Source: an uncultured Collinsella sp. (GTDB lineage: Bacteria > Actinomycetota > Coriobacteriia > Coriobacteriales > Coriobacteriaceae). From it: a stretch of DNA of 24,357 nucleotides. Below the pieces are notes generated by a model. That model ran no database searches. It was not told the origin of the DNA and was given only the letters and a program-made list of their open reading frames with translations. The stretch is from the NCBI GenBank assembly GCA_900757465.1, contig CAAENY010000117.1:1-24357 (forward strand), given 5' to 3'. The position numbers and the translations under genes are program-made. Positions 14,969-23,155 of the stretch are shown one piece after another; positions within the stretch are counted from its first letter, which is position 1; every line of letters begins with the position of its first letter.

Positions 14969-15469
14969 TCAGTCCTCTCTCGTAATCGGGGCGACCGTGG
15001 CCCCGCAAAATGCAACTAAGTCGTCGGGTGCAACCTCAAGCTGGTAGCCGCGCTTGCCTCCCGAGATAAAAATGGTATCCCAAAGGACGCATGTCTCATC
15101 GATCAGAGTCCGGAAGCGTTTTTTCATACCGACCGGACTGCAACCGCCGCGGACATACCCCGTCGCGGCAAGCAAATCTTTGACATGCATCATGGTCAGC
15201 GACTTTTCGCCTGCGGCGCGCGCGGCGGCCTTGAGGTCGAGCTCGTCGGCAACGGGAATGCAGCACACGACATGGTCGTTGGACGGCGTCGTGCAGACTA
15301 GGGTCTTAAATCCCTGACCGGGCTCCTCGCCAAGCTGCTCGGAAATCGCGACGCCCAGCCCCGATGATTCGTCGCCATCGTCTTCGTACGTATGGAGAAC
15401 ATAGGAGATGCCGGCGCTTTCCAGCTCACGCATGGCGTTGGTCTTTGGCGTCTTCACGGCCTTCGGCAT
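14969..15469 (-). CDS. ybaK: YbaK/EbsC-type aminoacyl-tRNA deacylase (Cys-tRNA(Pro) deacylase)
   Basis: A trans-editing enzyme that hydrolyses mischarged Cys-tRNA(Pro), or related mischarged tRNAs, in the cytoplasm. The 166-residue single domain shows the family motifs: 'FKTLVCT' (about 54-60), the conserved Lys in 'KAAARAAGEKSLTM', 'TGYVRGGCSPVGMKK' (about 102-116) and C-terminal 'FISGGKRGYQLEVAPDDL' (about 133-150). The length is typical. The ATG at 15469 is preceded by AAAGGAT. It lies 137 bases after uvrA, behind a terminator-like hairpin, and 3 bases before murJ. A weak -10 (TATACT, plus-strand positions 15507-15512) could give this gene its own promoter with murJ and uvrC. The exact tRNA substrate among INS-superfamily editors is inferred from the family. 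Confidence 0.9.
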   Translation of the reverse strand: MPKAVKTPKTNAMRELESAGISYVLHTYEDDGDESSGLGVAISEQLGEEPGQGFKTLVCTTPSNDHVVCCIPVADELDLKAAARAAGEKSLTMMHVKDLLAATGYVRGGCSPVGMKKRFRTLIDETCVLWDTIFISGGKRGYQLEVAPDDLVAFCGATVAPITRED

Positions 15470-15548
15470 GGCATATCCTTTCCCTCATATAAGAACGCAA
15501 TTTTTAAGTATATGTCCATTTGCACTGCATACGCTATCTCGACAAAGA

Positions 15549-15583
15549 GAGCGCCACCGAATCGCAAGGAATCGGCGGCGCTC
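15549..15583 (-). terminator. Hairpin terminator after uvrA
   Basis: Arms 15549-15563 and 15569-15583 pair at 13 of 15 positions (GAGCGCC...GGCGCTC) around a 5-base loop, 23 bases past the uvrA stop on the minus strand. The 3' arm is followed by TTTGTC, a short T-rich tract. A moderately strong intrinsic terminator separating uvrA from the ybaK-murJ-uvrC run. Confidence 0.6.
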
Positions 15584-15605
15584 ATGTTTCAAAAACACCT
15601 ATGTA

Positions 15606-18482
15606 TTAGGCATCGAGTTGCGCCTGACGCTCCTTATCGCGTTTGAGCAACGGCGCCAAGAACTTGCCGGTATAGCTCTGCGGGCATGCCGCAACCTGCT
15701 CTGGCGTACCCGAGACCACGACAGTTCCGCCACCGTTGCCACCCTCGGAACCCATATCGATCAGGCGGTCGGCGACCTTGATGACATCGAGGTTGTGCTC
15801 GATCACCAACACCGTATTGCCCGCATCGACTAGACGCTGCAACACATCAAGTAACTGGCGAACGTCCTCAAAATGAAGACCGGTCGTAGGCTCGTCCAAA
15901 ATATAGAACGTCTTACCCGTCTGACGGCGATGAAGCTCCTTGGCGAGCTTTACGCGCTGCGCCTCACCACCCGAGAGCGTCGTGGCGGGCTGGCCCAAGC
16001 TCACATAACCTAGGCCGACGTCATACAGGGTTTGAAGCTTTCGCTTGATCTGCGGAATATTCCCAAAGAAAGCCAGTGCCTCGGCCACGCTCATGTCAAG
16101 TACGTCCGAGATAGTCTTGCCACGATAGGTAACCTCGAGCGTCTCGCGGTTATAGCGCTTGCCGCCACAAGCCTCGCAGGGAACATAAATATCGGGAAGA
16201 AAGTGCATCTCAATCTTGATCTGGCCGTCGCCCTTGCACGCCTCGCAGCGTCCGCCGCTCACATTAAAGGAGAAGCGTCCCGGCGAGTAGCCACGCGCCT
16301 TCGACTCCGGCGTGCTCGCAAACAGCGCACGCAGGTCGTCCCACAAACCAATATAGGTAGCGGGATTCGACCGCGGCGTACGGCCGATTGGCGACTGATC
16401 AATATCGATCACCTTATCGATGCACTCGATACCGTCGATTTTTTTGAACGGGCCCACGGGACGCGTAGAGCGATGGATAGCGTTGGTGAGGGCAGGCGCA
16501 ATCGTATCGGTGACCAAGGAACTCTTTCCCGATCCCGATACGCCGGTTACGACGGTAAGCGTGCCAAACTCAATCTTGGCGGTAACGTTTTTGAGGTTGT
16601 TGGCACATGCTCCCGTAATCTTAAGACAGCCACGTCCGGGGTTGCGGCGTTCATTGGGAACTCGAATCATTCGCTTGCCGGTCAGATAGGCACCCGTCAT
16701 TGATTCGGGGCACGCCATGATGTCAGCGGGCGTTCCCGCGGCGACCACGTGCCCGCCGTTGACGCCCGCGCCTGGCCCCATATCGATCACATAGTCGGCA
16801 GCGCGAATCGTGTCCTCATCGTGTTCAACGACGATAACGGTGTTGCCGATATCGCGCAGGCGCTCGAGTGTCTTAATCAGCCGCTCGTTGTCGCGCTGGT
16901 GAAGACCAATCGAAGGCTCGTCCAGAATATAGAGCACGCCCATGAGGCCCGCACCGATCTGCGTAGCCAGGCGAATACGCTGCGCCTCGCCACCAGAAAG
17001 CGTCGCCGAGGCACGATCGAGCGTCAGATAGTCGAGTCCAACATCGACCAGAAAACGCAAGCGCTCCAGGATTTCCTTGACGATGCGCCCGCCGATAAAC
17101 TGTTGGCGCTCGGTGAGCTCCAGGCCCTCAAAAAACTCGAGCGACTCACGGCACGACAGGCAACAAACCTCGTAAATGGACTTGCCGCCCACGGTGACGG
17201 CGAGCATCTCAGGGCGCAAACGAGCGCCGTGGCAGCTCGAGCACGGTTCCTCGCGAATGTACTTCTCCAAGCGCGCCTTGGTGTTCTCGTTCGTCGTCTC
17301 GGTATAGCGTTCGTACAGGATGTTGCGAACGCCCGAAAACTTGGTATCCCACTGGCTGCGACGTCCGTCGAGCTTTTGGTAGTCGACCGAGATCTTCGTA
17401 TCGCCCAGGCCATCCAAGAATGCACGATGCACGCGAGGGGGCAAGTCCTCCCACGGTGTATCGGTGCTCACCTTAAAGTGTTTGCAGACCGCAGCAAAAA
17501 TCTGCGGATAGTAGTTCGAATTGCCAAACAGGCTACCAAAGACTCCGTCGGCAATGGACTTCGAGGGGTCCTCGATCAGCGCCTCGGCATCAACGGTTTT
17601 CTTAAAGCCCAGGCCGTCGCACTCAGGACATGCGCCATAGGGAGCGTTGAACGAAAAATCACGCGGCTGAAGATCGTCAATGGAGTGACCATGCTCCGGG
17701 CACGCCAAGGCCAACGAATACTCCAGCAGCTCGCCCTCGGTCCCCTCGGGAGCATCACGATCGGGCAGCATGTACACGTTTACATTGCCGTGAGCCAGCG
17801 CGGTCGCCTGCTCAACAGACTCGGCGATACGGCCCAGAGAGTTCTCACGGATCACGATGCGATCGACCACGACCTCGATATCGTGCTTGAACTTCTTGTC
17901 CAGGTCGATCGGATCGTCGAGCGAGCGCACTTCACCGTCGACACGCACGCGGCTAAAGCCCTCGGCGCGAAGGTCCTCAAACAGTTTAGTGTACTCGCCT
18001 TTTCGCCCGCGCACCACCGGTGCCAGCACAAACGCGCGGCGACCCTCCCCCGCGGCCAAGACCTTGTCGGCAACCTGGTCGGTCGTCTGGCGCTCAATGA
18101 CGCGGCCGCATTCGGGACAGTGCGGGGTGCCCACACGGGCGAACAGCAGGCGCAGATAGTCGTAAATCTCGGTTACGGTGCCAACCGTCGAGCGAGGGTT
18201 TTTAGACGTCGTCTTTTGGTCGATCGACACCGCCGGCGAAAGGCCGTCGATTGAATCCAAGTCGGGTTTGTCCATCTGGCCCAAGAACTGGCGCGCATAG
18301 CTCGAAAGGCTCTCGACGTATCGACGCTGGCCCTCGGCATAGATAGTGTCGAATGCCAGCGAACTCTTGCCCGAGCCAGAAAGACCGGTAATGACCACGA
18401 GTTGGTCACGCGGAATGGAAACATCGATATCACGGAGGTTGTGCTCACGAGCGCCGCGAATAACGATAGAAGAATCAGACAT
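15606..18482 (-). CDS. uvrA: Excinuclease ABC subunit UvrA
   Basis: The damage-sensing ATPase of nucleotide excision repair; as a dimer it loads UvrB. It has 958 residues, normal length, with two ABC-type ATPase halves. The first Walker A is GLSGSGKS (33-40), the UvrB-binding and insertion domains follow ('DYLRLLFARVGTPHCPECG'), and then 'FNAPYGACPECDGLG'. The first signature is 'LSGGEAQRIRLATQIG', the second Walker A is 'GVSGSGKSS', the zinc finger 'CEACKGDG...CEACGGKRYN' lies in the second half, and the second signature is 'LSGGEAQRVKLAKEL'. One zinc ligand in the first half is His rather than Cys ('CPEHG'), likely tolerated. The ATG at 18482 has AAGGAG seven bases upstream. A LexA-like site lies 62 bases before the start, so SOS induction is expected. 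It is divergent from the LTA-synthase-like gene. Confidence 0.97.
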   Translation of the reverse strand: MSDSSIVIRGAREHNLRDIDVSIPRDQLVVITGLSGSGKSSLAFDTIYAEGQRRYVESLSSYARQFLGQMDKPDLDSIDGLSPAVSIDQKTTSKNPRSTVGTVTEIYDYLRLLFARVGTPHCPECGRVIERQTTDQVADKVLAAGEGRRAFVLAPVVRGRKGEYTKLFEDLRAEGFSRVRVDGEVRSLDDPIDLDKKFKHDIEVVVDRIVIRENSLGRIAESVEQATALAHGNVNVYMLPDRDAPEGTEGELLEYSLALACPEHGHSIDDLQPRDFSFNAPYGACPECDGLGFKKTVDAEALIEDPSKSIADGVFGSLFGNSNYYPQIFAAVCKHFKVSTDTPWEDLPPRVHRAFLDGLGDTKISVDYQKLDGRRSQWDTKFSGVRNILYERYTETTNENTKARLEKYIREEPCSSCHGARLRPEMLAVTVGGKSIYEVCCLSCRESLEFFEGLELTERQQFIGGRIVKEILERLRFLVDVGLDYLTLDRASATLSGGEAQRIRLATQIGAGLMGVLYILDEPSIGLHQRDNERLIKTLERLRDIGNTVIVVEHDEDTIRAADYVIDMGPGAGVNGGHVVAAGTPADIMACPESMTGAYLTGKRMIRVPNERRNPGRGCLKITGACANNLKNVTAKIEFGTLTVVTGVSGSGKSSLVTDTIAPALTNAIHRSTRPVGPFKKIDGIECIDKVIDIDQSPIGRTPRSNPATYIGLWDDLRALFASTPESKARGYSPGRFSFNVSGGRCEACKGDGQIKIEMHFLPDIYVPCEACGGKRYNRETLEVTYRGKTISDVLDMSVAEALAFFGNIPQIKRKLQTLYDVGLGYVSLGQPATTLSGGEAQRVKLAKELHRRQTGKTFYILDEPTTGLHFEDVRQLLDVLQRLVDAGNTVLVIEHNLDVIKVADRLIDMGSEGGNGGGTVVVSGTPEQVAACPQSYTGKFLAPLLKRDKERQAQLDA

Positions 18483-18543
18483 GGAAGCTCCTTGCCTCCT
18501 ATTGCATCGAATCATACTGCCGATGAGTTTAGCGCACTCGACG

Positions 18544-18557
18544 CGCACAGATGTTCG
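18544..18557. promoter_or_regulatory. LexA/SOS box upstream of uvrA
   Basis: CGCAC-AGAT-GTTCG matches the Gram-positive LexA consensus CGAAC-N4-GTTCG at 9 of 10 positions. It lies 62 bases upstream of the uvrA ATG in the 193-base divergent gap. uvrA is a classic SOS gene, so context and sequence agree. It could also touch the promoter of the divergent membrane-enzyme gene. Confidence 0.7.
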
Positions 18558-18675
18558 TAATACAAGATTCGCAGACCTTTAGCTTTGCGTATCGGGCGCT
18601 TTGTTTCTCGAAATGCCGTGGAAAGGTTACAGTAATCTAATACTGAACTTAATTTGCCGTAACAGAGGAACGTCC

Positions 18676-20829
18676 ATGACCGAAGATATCCCCCTTGAAA
18701 TCACTTCGAGCGACATGGCCAATCTGCCCATATTCATCGCCGTCCTTATCGTGGCCATCGTCGTGGTGCGCGTATATTTTTCAATCAAACACAATGAAAA
18801 GCCGCCCATTGCCCGCGTCTTTTGGTGCGCGACGCTCCTCATCCCGCTCGGCATGGTAGCTGCATGGATTACGAATCAATTGCTCGTAAATGAGGACAAT
18901 TCCCTATGGGTCCTTTCTTATTCGGCGCTCGGTGCTGCCGCCGTCATACTTCTTGTCGAGCCCTTGGTTTCGGGACTAATCGACCAAACCGATCTTGCGA
19001 CGGGAACGGTTGCCTGTATTTGCCGTGACATCCTTGTCATCGCCGCTGTTTCAGCGCTCTCGTTCGTTTCACTCGAAATTGCCTGCAACGAAACGTTCTA
19101 TCGCATTCCCGCCAACTCATTCGGGTTTTCCGTCGGGTTGCTCGCGACGGTTCTACTCTCCCTTTATTTGCTGGGACAACGTCATGGAGGCGTCATGGCC
19201 CTCGTGCCCGTCGTCTGTTGCATCCTTGGCATTGCCGAGCACTTCGTCATAACGTTTAAAGGCGAAGCCATCCTGCCAAGCGATATCTTGGCCCTTGGCA
19301 CCGCAATGGAAGTGAGCAAGGGATACGAGTTTACCTTTACCGCCGGAATCGTAACATCACTCGCCCTGTTGGAGATTTCCCTGGGGCTTCTTTCGCTTAT
19401 CCGACCGCGAAAGCTCCGTACGCCCACCCATGTCTTCCCCGCAATCGCCGCTAACCTCTGCGCTTTTCTGCTAGTGACCGTTGTGGGGCTCTCGGGCTTT
19501 TCCAACATCGACTTGGAGCAGGCGCTGGATTTTGGATTTGACCGTTGGCAGCCCATCACCACGTATGCGTCTCAGGGTTTTATCACTTCGTTCACCGAAA
19601 TGGTCAACGAGTTGCCCATTGAGAAGCCCGAGGGCTATACGCCCGATGAGGCGCAGAGCATCGAGCAGGAGCTCGCTGCCGCCTACGACAGCACGTATGG
19701 CTCGAGCGAGCAGCGCGCGGCGGCCGTTGCCCAGTTCAATGAAATCAAGCCGACGATTGTTGCCGTCATGAACGAGAGTTTTAGCGACCTTTCGTGCTTT
19801 GAGCAGCTCCAGGCGGCCGGGTACACCGGCCCTGCATTCTACAACTCGCTTCCCGACACACTTGTTCGCGGCACCATGCTCGCTTCGGTCACCGGCGGCG
19901 GAACGGCGAACTCCGAATTCGAATTTTTGACCGGAGCGACAACGGCCTTTGTCGGATTAGGCAAAATTCCCTATCAGCTGTATCAGATGAATGACGTCAA
20001 CAGCCTGGCAAAGGACCTTAAAGAGCTTGGGTATACCACTACCGCTATGCACCCGCAAAACCCCGTCAACTACCATCGAGATAAAATCTATCAGCAGCTG
20101 GGCTTTGGAGACTTTCTTTCAATCGGCGATTTCGAAGGTGCGCCCTATTACCATGCCGGCGTATGCGACTACGCCACCTACGACAAGATACTCGACCTGC
20201 TCAGAACCGACGAAGCCCCGCAGTTCATCTTTGACGTCACGATGCAAAATCACGGCGGCTACGACTATGGCACCGTTCCCGCCGAAGAGCTGACAAACTA
20301 TTGGGTCGAGGGAGCCAGTGAGGGCGCCAATAGCGCGCTCAATACCTATCTCACCTGCATCAATGCATCCGACCGGGACCTCGAGTACTTTATCAACGAG
20401 CTCCGCAATATCGGCAGACCGGTTGTTCTTGTCTTTTTTGGCGACCATCAGCCGAGCGCCGCAACGACTCTCAACGACGAGCTGTACCCTCAGGAAGATA
20501 CGGCAAGCCACGCTTTCCGTATCTATCAGTCGACCTATTTCGTCTGGGCTAACTATGAAATCGCCGGCAATACCGAGCTCAACGTCTACGACACCGTCGG
20601 GGCAAACGAGATTGCAGCTATTACCCTTAATAAGATCGGCGCCCCGCTCACTGACTATCAAAAGGCCCTGCTTGCAACAAGGTCAGATGTGCCCACCATC
20701 AATGTCGCCGGCTATCTTGGTGCCGACGGGCTGCGCTACGACTTGGAATCTGAAGACAGCCCATACGCCCCGACGATCGACAAGCTGCAGCGCATGCAAT
20801 ACCTCGAGTTCGCCAGCAAAGTTCAGTAA
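18676..20829 (+). CDS. LTA synthase-family membrane phosphoglycerol transferase (sulfatase fold)
   Basis: A 717-residue membrane enzyme likely to transfer phosphoglycerol, or a similar group, to a cell-envelope glycan or lipid on the outer face. About eight hydrophobic spans occupy residues 17-274, and the extracellular alkaline-phosphatase/sulfatase-fold domain follows from about 358. The metal and catalytic residues of LtaS-type enzymes are visible: 'VAVMNESFSDL' with Glu367, the nucleophile in 'GGGTANSEFEFLTG' (Thr410), the His in 'TMQNHGGY', and the Asp-His pair in 'VFFGDHQPS'. The ATG at 18676 is chosen over 18601 because AGAGGA lies just before it and the upstream 25 codons look unlike the family. 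It is divergent from uvrA and followed, after 145 bases, by mrp. The exact acceptor (lipoteichoic acid, teichoic acid or another polymer) cannot be read from sequence. Confidence 0.85.
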   Translation: MTEDIPLEITSSDMANLPIFIAVLIVAIVVVRVYFSIKHNEKPPIARVFWCATLLIPLGMVAAWITNQLLVNEDNSLWVLSYSALGAAAVILLVEPLVSGLIDQTDLATGTVACICRDILVIAAVSALSFVSLEIACNETFYRIPANSFGFSVGLLATVLLSLYLLGQRHGGVMALVPVVCCILGIAEHFVITFKGEAILPSDILALGTAMEVSKGYEFTFTAGIVTSLALLEISLGLLSLIRPRKLRTPTHVFPAIAANLCAFLLVTVVGLSGFSNIDLEQALDFGFDRWQPITTYASQGFITSFTEMVNELPIEKPEGYTPDEAQSIEQELAAAYDSTYGSSEQRAAAVAQFNEIKPTIVAVMNESFSDLSCFEQLQAAGYTGPAFYNSLPDTLVRGTMLASVTGGGTANSEFEFLTGATTAFVGLGKIPYQLYQMNDVNSLAKDLKELGYTTTAMHPQNPVNYHRDKIYQQLGFGDFLSIGDFEGAPYYHAGVCDYATYDKILDLLRTDEAPQFIFDVTMQNHGGYDYGTVPAEELTNYWVEGASEGANSALNTYLTCINASDRDLEYFINELRNIGRPVVLVFFGDHQPSAATTLNDELYPQEDTASHAFRIYQSTYFVWANYEIAGNTELNVYDTVGANEIAAITLNKIGAPLTDYQKALLATRSDVPTINVAGYLGADGLRYDLESEDSPYAPTIDKLQRMQYLEFASKVQ

Positions 20830-20889
20830 GCCCGCCCATTCGCTTGGACCCATCGTATTGCAAGCACGCTCGGCCCAAATGCATCGCAA

Positions 20890-20919
20890 ATGACTCCCGC
20901 TCGCAAACGAGGGTACAAT
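20890..20919 (+). promoter_or_regulatory. Candidate promoter of mrp
   Basis: ATGACT (20890-20895) and TACAAT (20914-20919) are separated by 18 bases and match consensus at 4 and 5 of 6. They are followed by a GC-rich dyad GGGGCC/GGCCCC (20939-20952) in the leader, and then by the AAAGGAG of mrp. No terminator hairpin for the preceding gene was found, so some read-through is possible. Confidence 0.4.
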
Positions 20920-20974
20920 GACGCTCGTGTCACATCGCGGGGCCCCGGCCCCAACATATACAAAGGAGTCATAC

Positions 20975-21805
20975 ATGGGTTGCGAGCACGCACAAGCAGC
21001 CGGCGGACAATCAACGCCGTCACAATTTGAAGAGAATACGCTGTCGGAGGTCAAGCGCGTTATCGCTGTGCTTTCCGGCAAGGGAGGCGTCGGCAAGTCG
21101 TTTGTGACGGGCGCCATCGCAACCGAGCTCGCCCGCTGCGGCAACAAGGTTGGCATTCTCGACGCCGACATCACCGGCCCCTCCATCCCCAAAATGTTCG
21201 GCATGAGCGGACGCCATGTCCATGCCCTCGGCAACCTCATGCTGCCCGAGATCTCCGAGCACGGCGTCAAGGTCATGAGCTCCAACCTGCTGCTTCAAAA
21301 CGAGACCGATCCCGTCCTCTGGCGTGGTCCGGTCATCGCCGGCGCCATTAGGCAGTTCTGGAGCGAGACCTCGTGGGGCCCCATCGACTACCTGCTGGTC
21401 GACATGCCTCCGGGAACGGGGGATGTCGCACTCACCGTCTTCCAGTCACTGCCCGTCGATGGCATCGTCATCGTCACGAGCCCGCAAGACTTAGTCTCGA
21501 TGATTGTCGCCAAGGCGGTCAACATGGCCGAGAAGATGAACGTTCCGATTCTGGGCATTGTCGAGAACATGAGCTATATCGAATGCCCCGACTGCGGCAA
21601 GAAGATCGAGGTCTTCGGCAAGAGCAAGCTTTCCGAGGTCGCCGAGACCTATCATCTCGACATCCTTGGTCAGCTGCCCATCGATCCCGCGCTCGCCGAA
21701 GCCTGCGACAAGGGAGAAGTCGAAACCGCGCTGCCCGCCGGCATGCTGCCCCAAGCCGTCTCCGCCGTTGAGGCCATCGCCCCGCACAAGACAGACGAGG
21801 CCTAA
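20975..21805 (+). CDS. mrp: Mrp/NBP35-family P-loop ATPase, iron-sulfur cluster carrier
   Basis: A 276-residue cytoplasmic ATPase that carries and transfers [4Fe-4S] clusters to apo-proteins. The deviant Walker A 'GKGGVGKS' (about 35-42) is of the SIMIBI/MinD type. 'DADITGPSIPKMFG' is a family signature, and 'LLVDMPPGTGD' is the Walker B/switch region. 'YIECPDCGKKIEVFG' supplies the CxxC that binds the bridging cluster in a dimer. There is no N-terminal DUF59 domain, unlike longer Mrp proteins, but the N-terminus begins MGCEH. The ATG at 20975 has AAAGGAG upstream. The TAA stop is immediately followed by the GTG of the next flavoprotein, so the two are coupled. Confidence 0.93.
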   Translation: MGCEHAQAAGGQSTPSQFEENTLSEVKRVIAVLSGKGGVGKSFVTGAIATELARCGNKVGILDADITGPSIPKMFGMSGRHVHALGNLMLPEISEHGVKVMSSNLLLQNETDPVLWRGPVIAGAIRQFWSETSWGPIDYLLVDMPPGTGDVALTVFQSLPVDGIVIVTSPQDLVSMIVAKAVNMAEKMNVPILGIVENMSYIECPDCGKKIEVFGKSKLSEVAETYHLDILGQLPIDPALAEACDKGEVETALPAGMLPQAVSAVEAIAPHKTDEA

Positions 21806-23077
21806 GTGAACGCAAGCGCCTTCTATGACGTCTTGGTGATCGGCGGCGGGGCCTCGGGCCTCGCCGCCGCCATTACTGTCGCACGCGCAGGCAAAAGCGC
21901 CTGCATCGTTGAGCGCGATGTTGCCTGCGGCCTTAAACTCCTTGCGACCGGTAATGGCCGCTGCAACCTTTCCAACGAATCAATTGATTTCCAGCGGTAC
22001 AACCACCCCGCGTTCGTCGAATCCGTCATGGGTCTCCAGCCTGAGCAAGAGCTCAGCAATTTCTTCTCCTCGCTGGGCATCATGACGACCTCCGAGGAGG
22101 GTCGGCTGTATCCGCGCTCCCTTCGTGCCGAATCGGTGCGCGATGCGCTTCTCAACGCTTGCAATCACCTGGATATCACCTTGATCTGTGGAGCAAACGT
22201 TACCTCGGCATTCAAAGCCCCCGAGGACTGGGTACTTCAAATAGACCGTCCCGTGCGAGCACTCAAGGCAAAAAAGCACGACGACCGAAAATCGGAACTC
22301 CGCTCGCTTCGGAAGGCGCTCGCCGACACCCCTCGCACAAACAAGACGCTGCAGGCAAAGGCCGTAATTATCGCTACGGGCGGCAACCCCACCGGCATCG
22401 CCGAGGTGTTTAGCCTTCCCTTGACGCCCCTGCGCCCTGTCCTGTGCCCCGTATCGGCATCAGTCGTCGGCGACCGGACGGCACTCGGAACTCTGGATGG
22501 TCTGCGCGTCCGAGCCCGCTTAACGCTCTCGCGCAGCCACGAAGAGTTCTGGCGCGAAGACGGCGAAGTGCTCTTCCGAACCTTCGGCATCTCAGGTGTC
22601 GCCGCATTCAACCTCTCCCGACGCATCCAGCACGGCGACACGATTCTGCTCGACATTTTCCCCGACCTCTCCAAAGACGAGCTGCTCGATATGCTCAACC
22701 GGCGCGTTGAACTGCTCGGCCGCTTTTCGCCCCACGACCCCCGCTGGTTCGATGGCATGCTCGCTCCTCAACTCTCCCGCGTCGTCTGTGCGGCGTTCGA
22801 GCAGTGCCATCCAGGCTCCAACGATGTCATCCATCTGGTCTCGGTCCTCAAACACTTTAAGTTGCTCGCCGAGGGAACGGCCGAAGAGCGTTCGGCGCAG
22901 GTCGTACGCGGCGGCATATCCATCGAGACCATCTCGATACCCAGCCTTCGCGCGAACGACGCAGTCGATACACCGCTTTGCGTCTGCGGCGAAGCGCTCG
23001 ATATCGACGCCGACTGCGGTGGCTTCAACCTTGCATGGGCGTGGCTTTCGGGCATTCGCGCTGCCAGTAACCTATAG
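21806..23077 (+). CDS. BaiN/RdsA (HI0933)-family FAD-dependent oxidoreductase
   Basis: A 423-residue flavoprotein of unknown substrate. The N-terminal Rossmann motif 'VIGGGASGLAAA' (11-22) binds FAD. 'LLATGNGRCNLSN' (45-57) is the diagnostic HI0933 motif, 'AVIIATGGNPTG' is the second dinucleotide-contact block, and the C-terminus has 'GGISIETI' and 'CGEALDIDADCGGFNLAWAWLSG', the family's FAD-closing segment. A charged insertion of about 30 residues (about 148-178) is unusual and may be a surface loop. The GTG at 21806 follows the mrp stop with no gap; a GAGG stretch in mrp is the only ribosome-binding site, which suggests translational coupling. A terminator-like hairpin and a separate promoter follow. 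Confidence 0.88.
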   Translation: MNASAFYDVLVIGGGASGLAAAITVARAGKSACIVERDVACGLKLLATGNGRCNLSNESIDFQRYNHPAFVESVMGLQPEQELSNFFSSLGIMTTSEEGRLYPRSLRAESVRDALLNACNHLDITLICGANVTSAFKAPEDWVLQIDRPVRALKAKKHDDRKSELRSLRKALADTPRTNKTLQAKAVIIATGGNPTGIAEVFSLPLTPLRPVLCPVSASVVGDRTALGTLDGLRVRARLTLSRSHEEFWREDGEVLFRTFGISGVAAFNLSRRIQHGDTILLDIFPDLSKDELLDMLNRRVELLGRFSPHDPRWFDGMLAPQLSRVVCAAFEQCHPGSNDVIHLVSVLKHFKLLAEGTAEERSAQVVRGGISIETISIPSLRANDAVDTPLCVCGEALDIDADCGGFNLAWAWLSGIRAASNL

Positions 23078-23086
23078 CCGCGCAGT

Positions 23087-23092
23087 TATAAT
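23087..23092 (+). promoter_or_regulatory. Perfect -10 box upstream of the last gene
   Basis: TATAAT, exact consensus, 64 bases before the next start codon and 10 bases after the previous stop. No good -35 is visible at 16-18 bases. If used, transcription would begin near 23099, just before the hairpin at 23106-23129. Confidence 0.4.
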
Positions 23093-23105
23093 CAAAACGC
23101 ATTCG

Positions 23106-23137
23106 GGCCGTCTGGAACACCGGGCGGCCTCTTTCTT
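23106..23137 (+). terminator. Intrinsic terminator or leader attenuator between the two flavoprotein genes
   Basis: GGCCGTCTGG (23106-23115) pairs with CCGGGCGGCC (23120-23129) over 10 bp, including two G.U wobbles that form only in plus-strand RNA, around an AACA loop. TCTTTCTT (23130-23137) follows. This is a good Rho-independent terminator for the upstream gene. It also falls just downstream of the TATAAT at 23087, so it could instead attenuate the next gene, whose ribosome-binding site (AAGGAGA, 23144-23150) lies beyond it. Confidence 0.65.
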
Positions 23138-23155
23138 GCATCTAAGGAGACCTTG

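Noticed and set aside
15606..18482. UvrA zinc motif reads CPEHG, with His for one Cys.
   Set aside because: CxxH at this place is an acceptable zinc ligand set and appears familiar from actinobacterial UvrA, so I do not treat it as unusual.
18601..18675. Possible earlier start of the LTA-synthase-like gene, adding 25 residues.
   Set aside because: No ribosome-binding site at 18601 and no family-like sequence; AGAGGA precedes the ATG at 18676.
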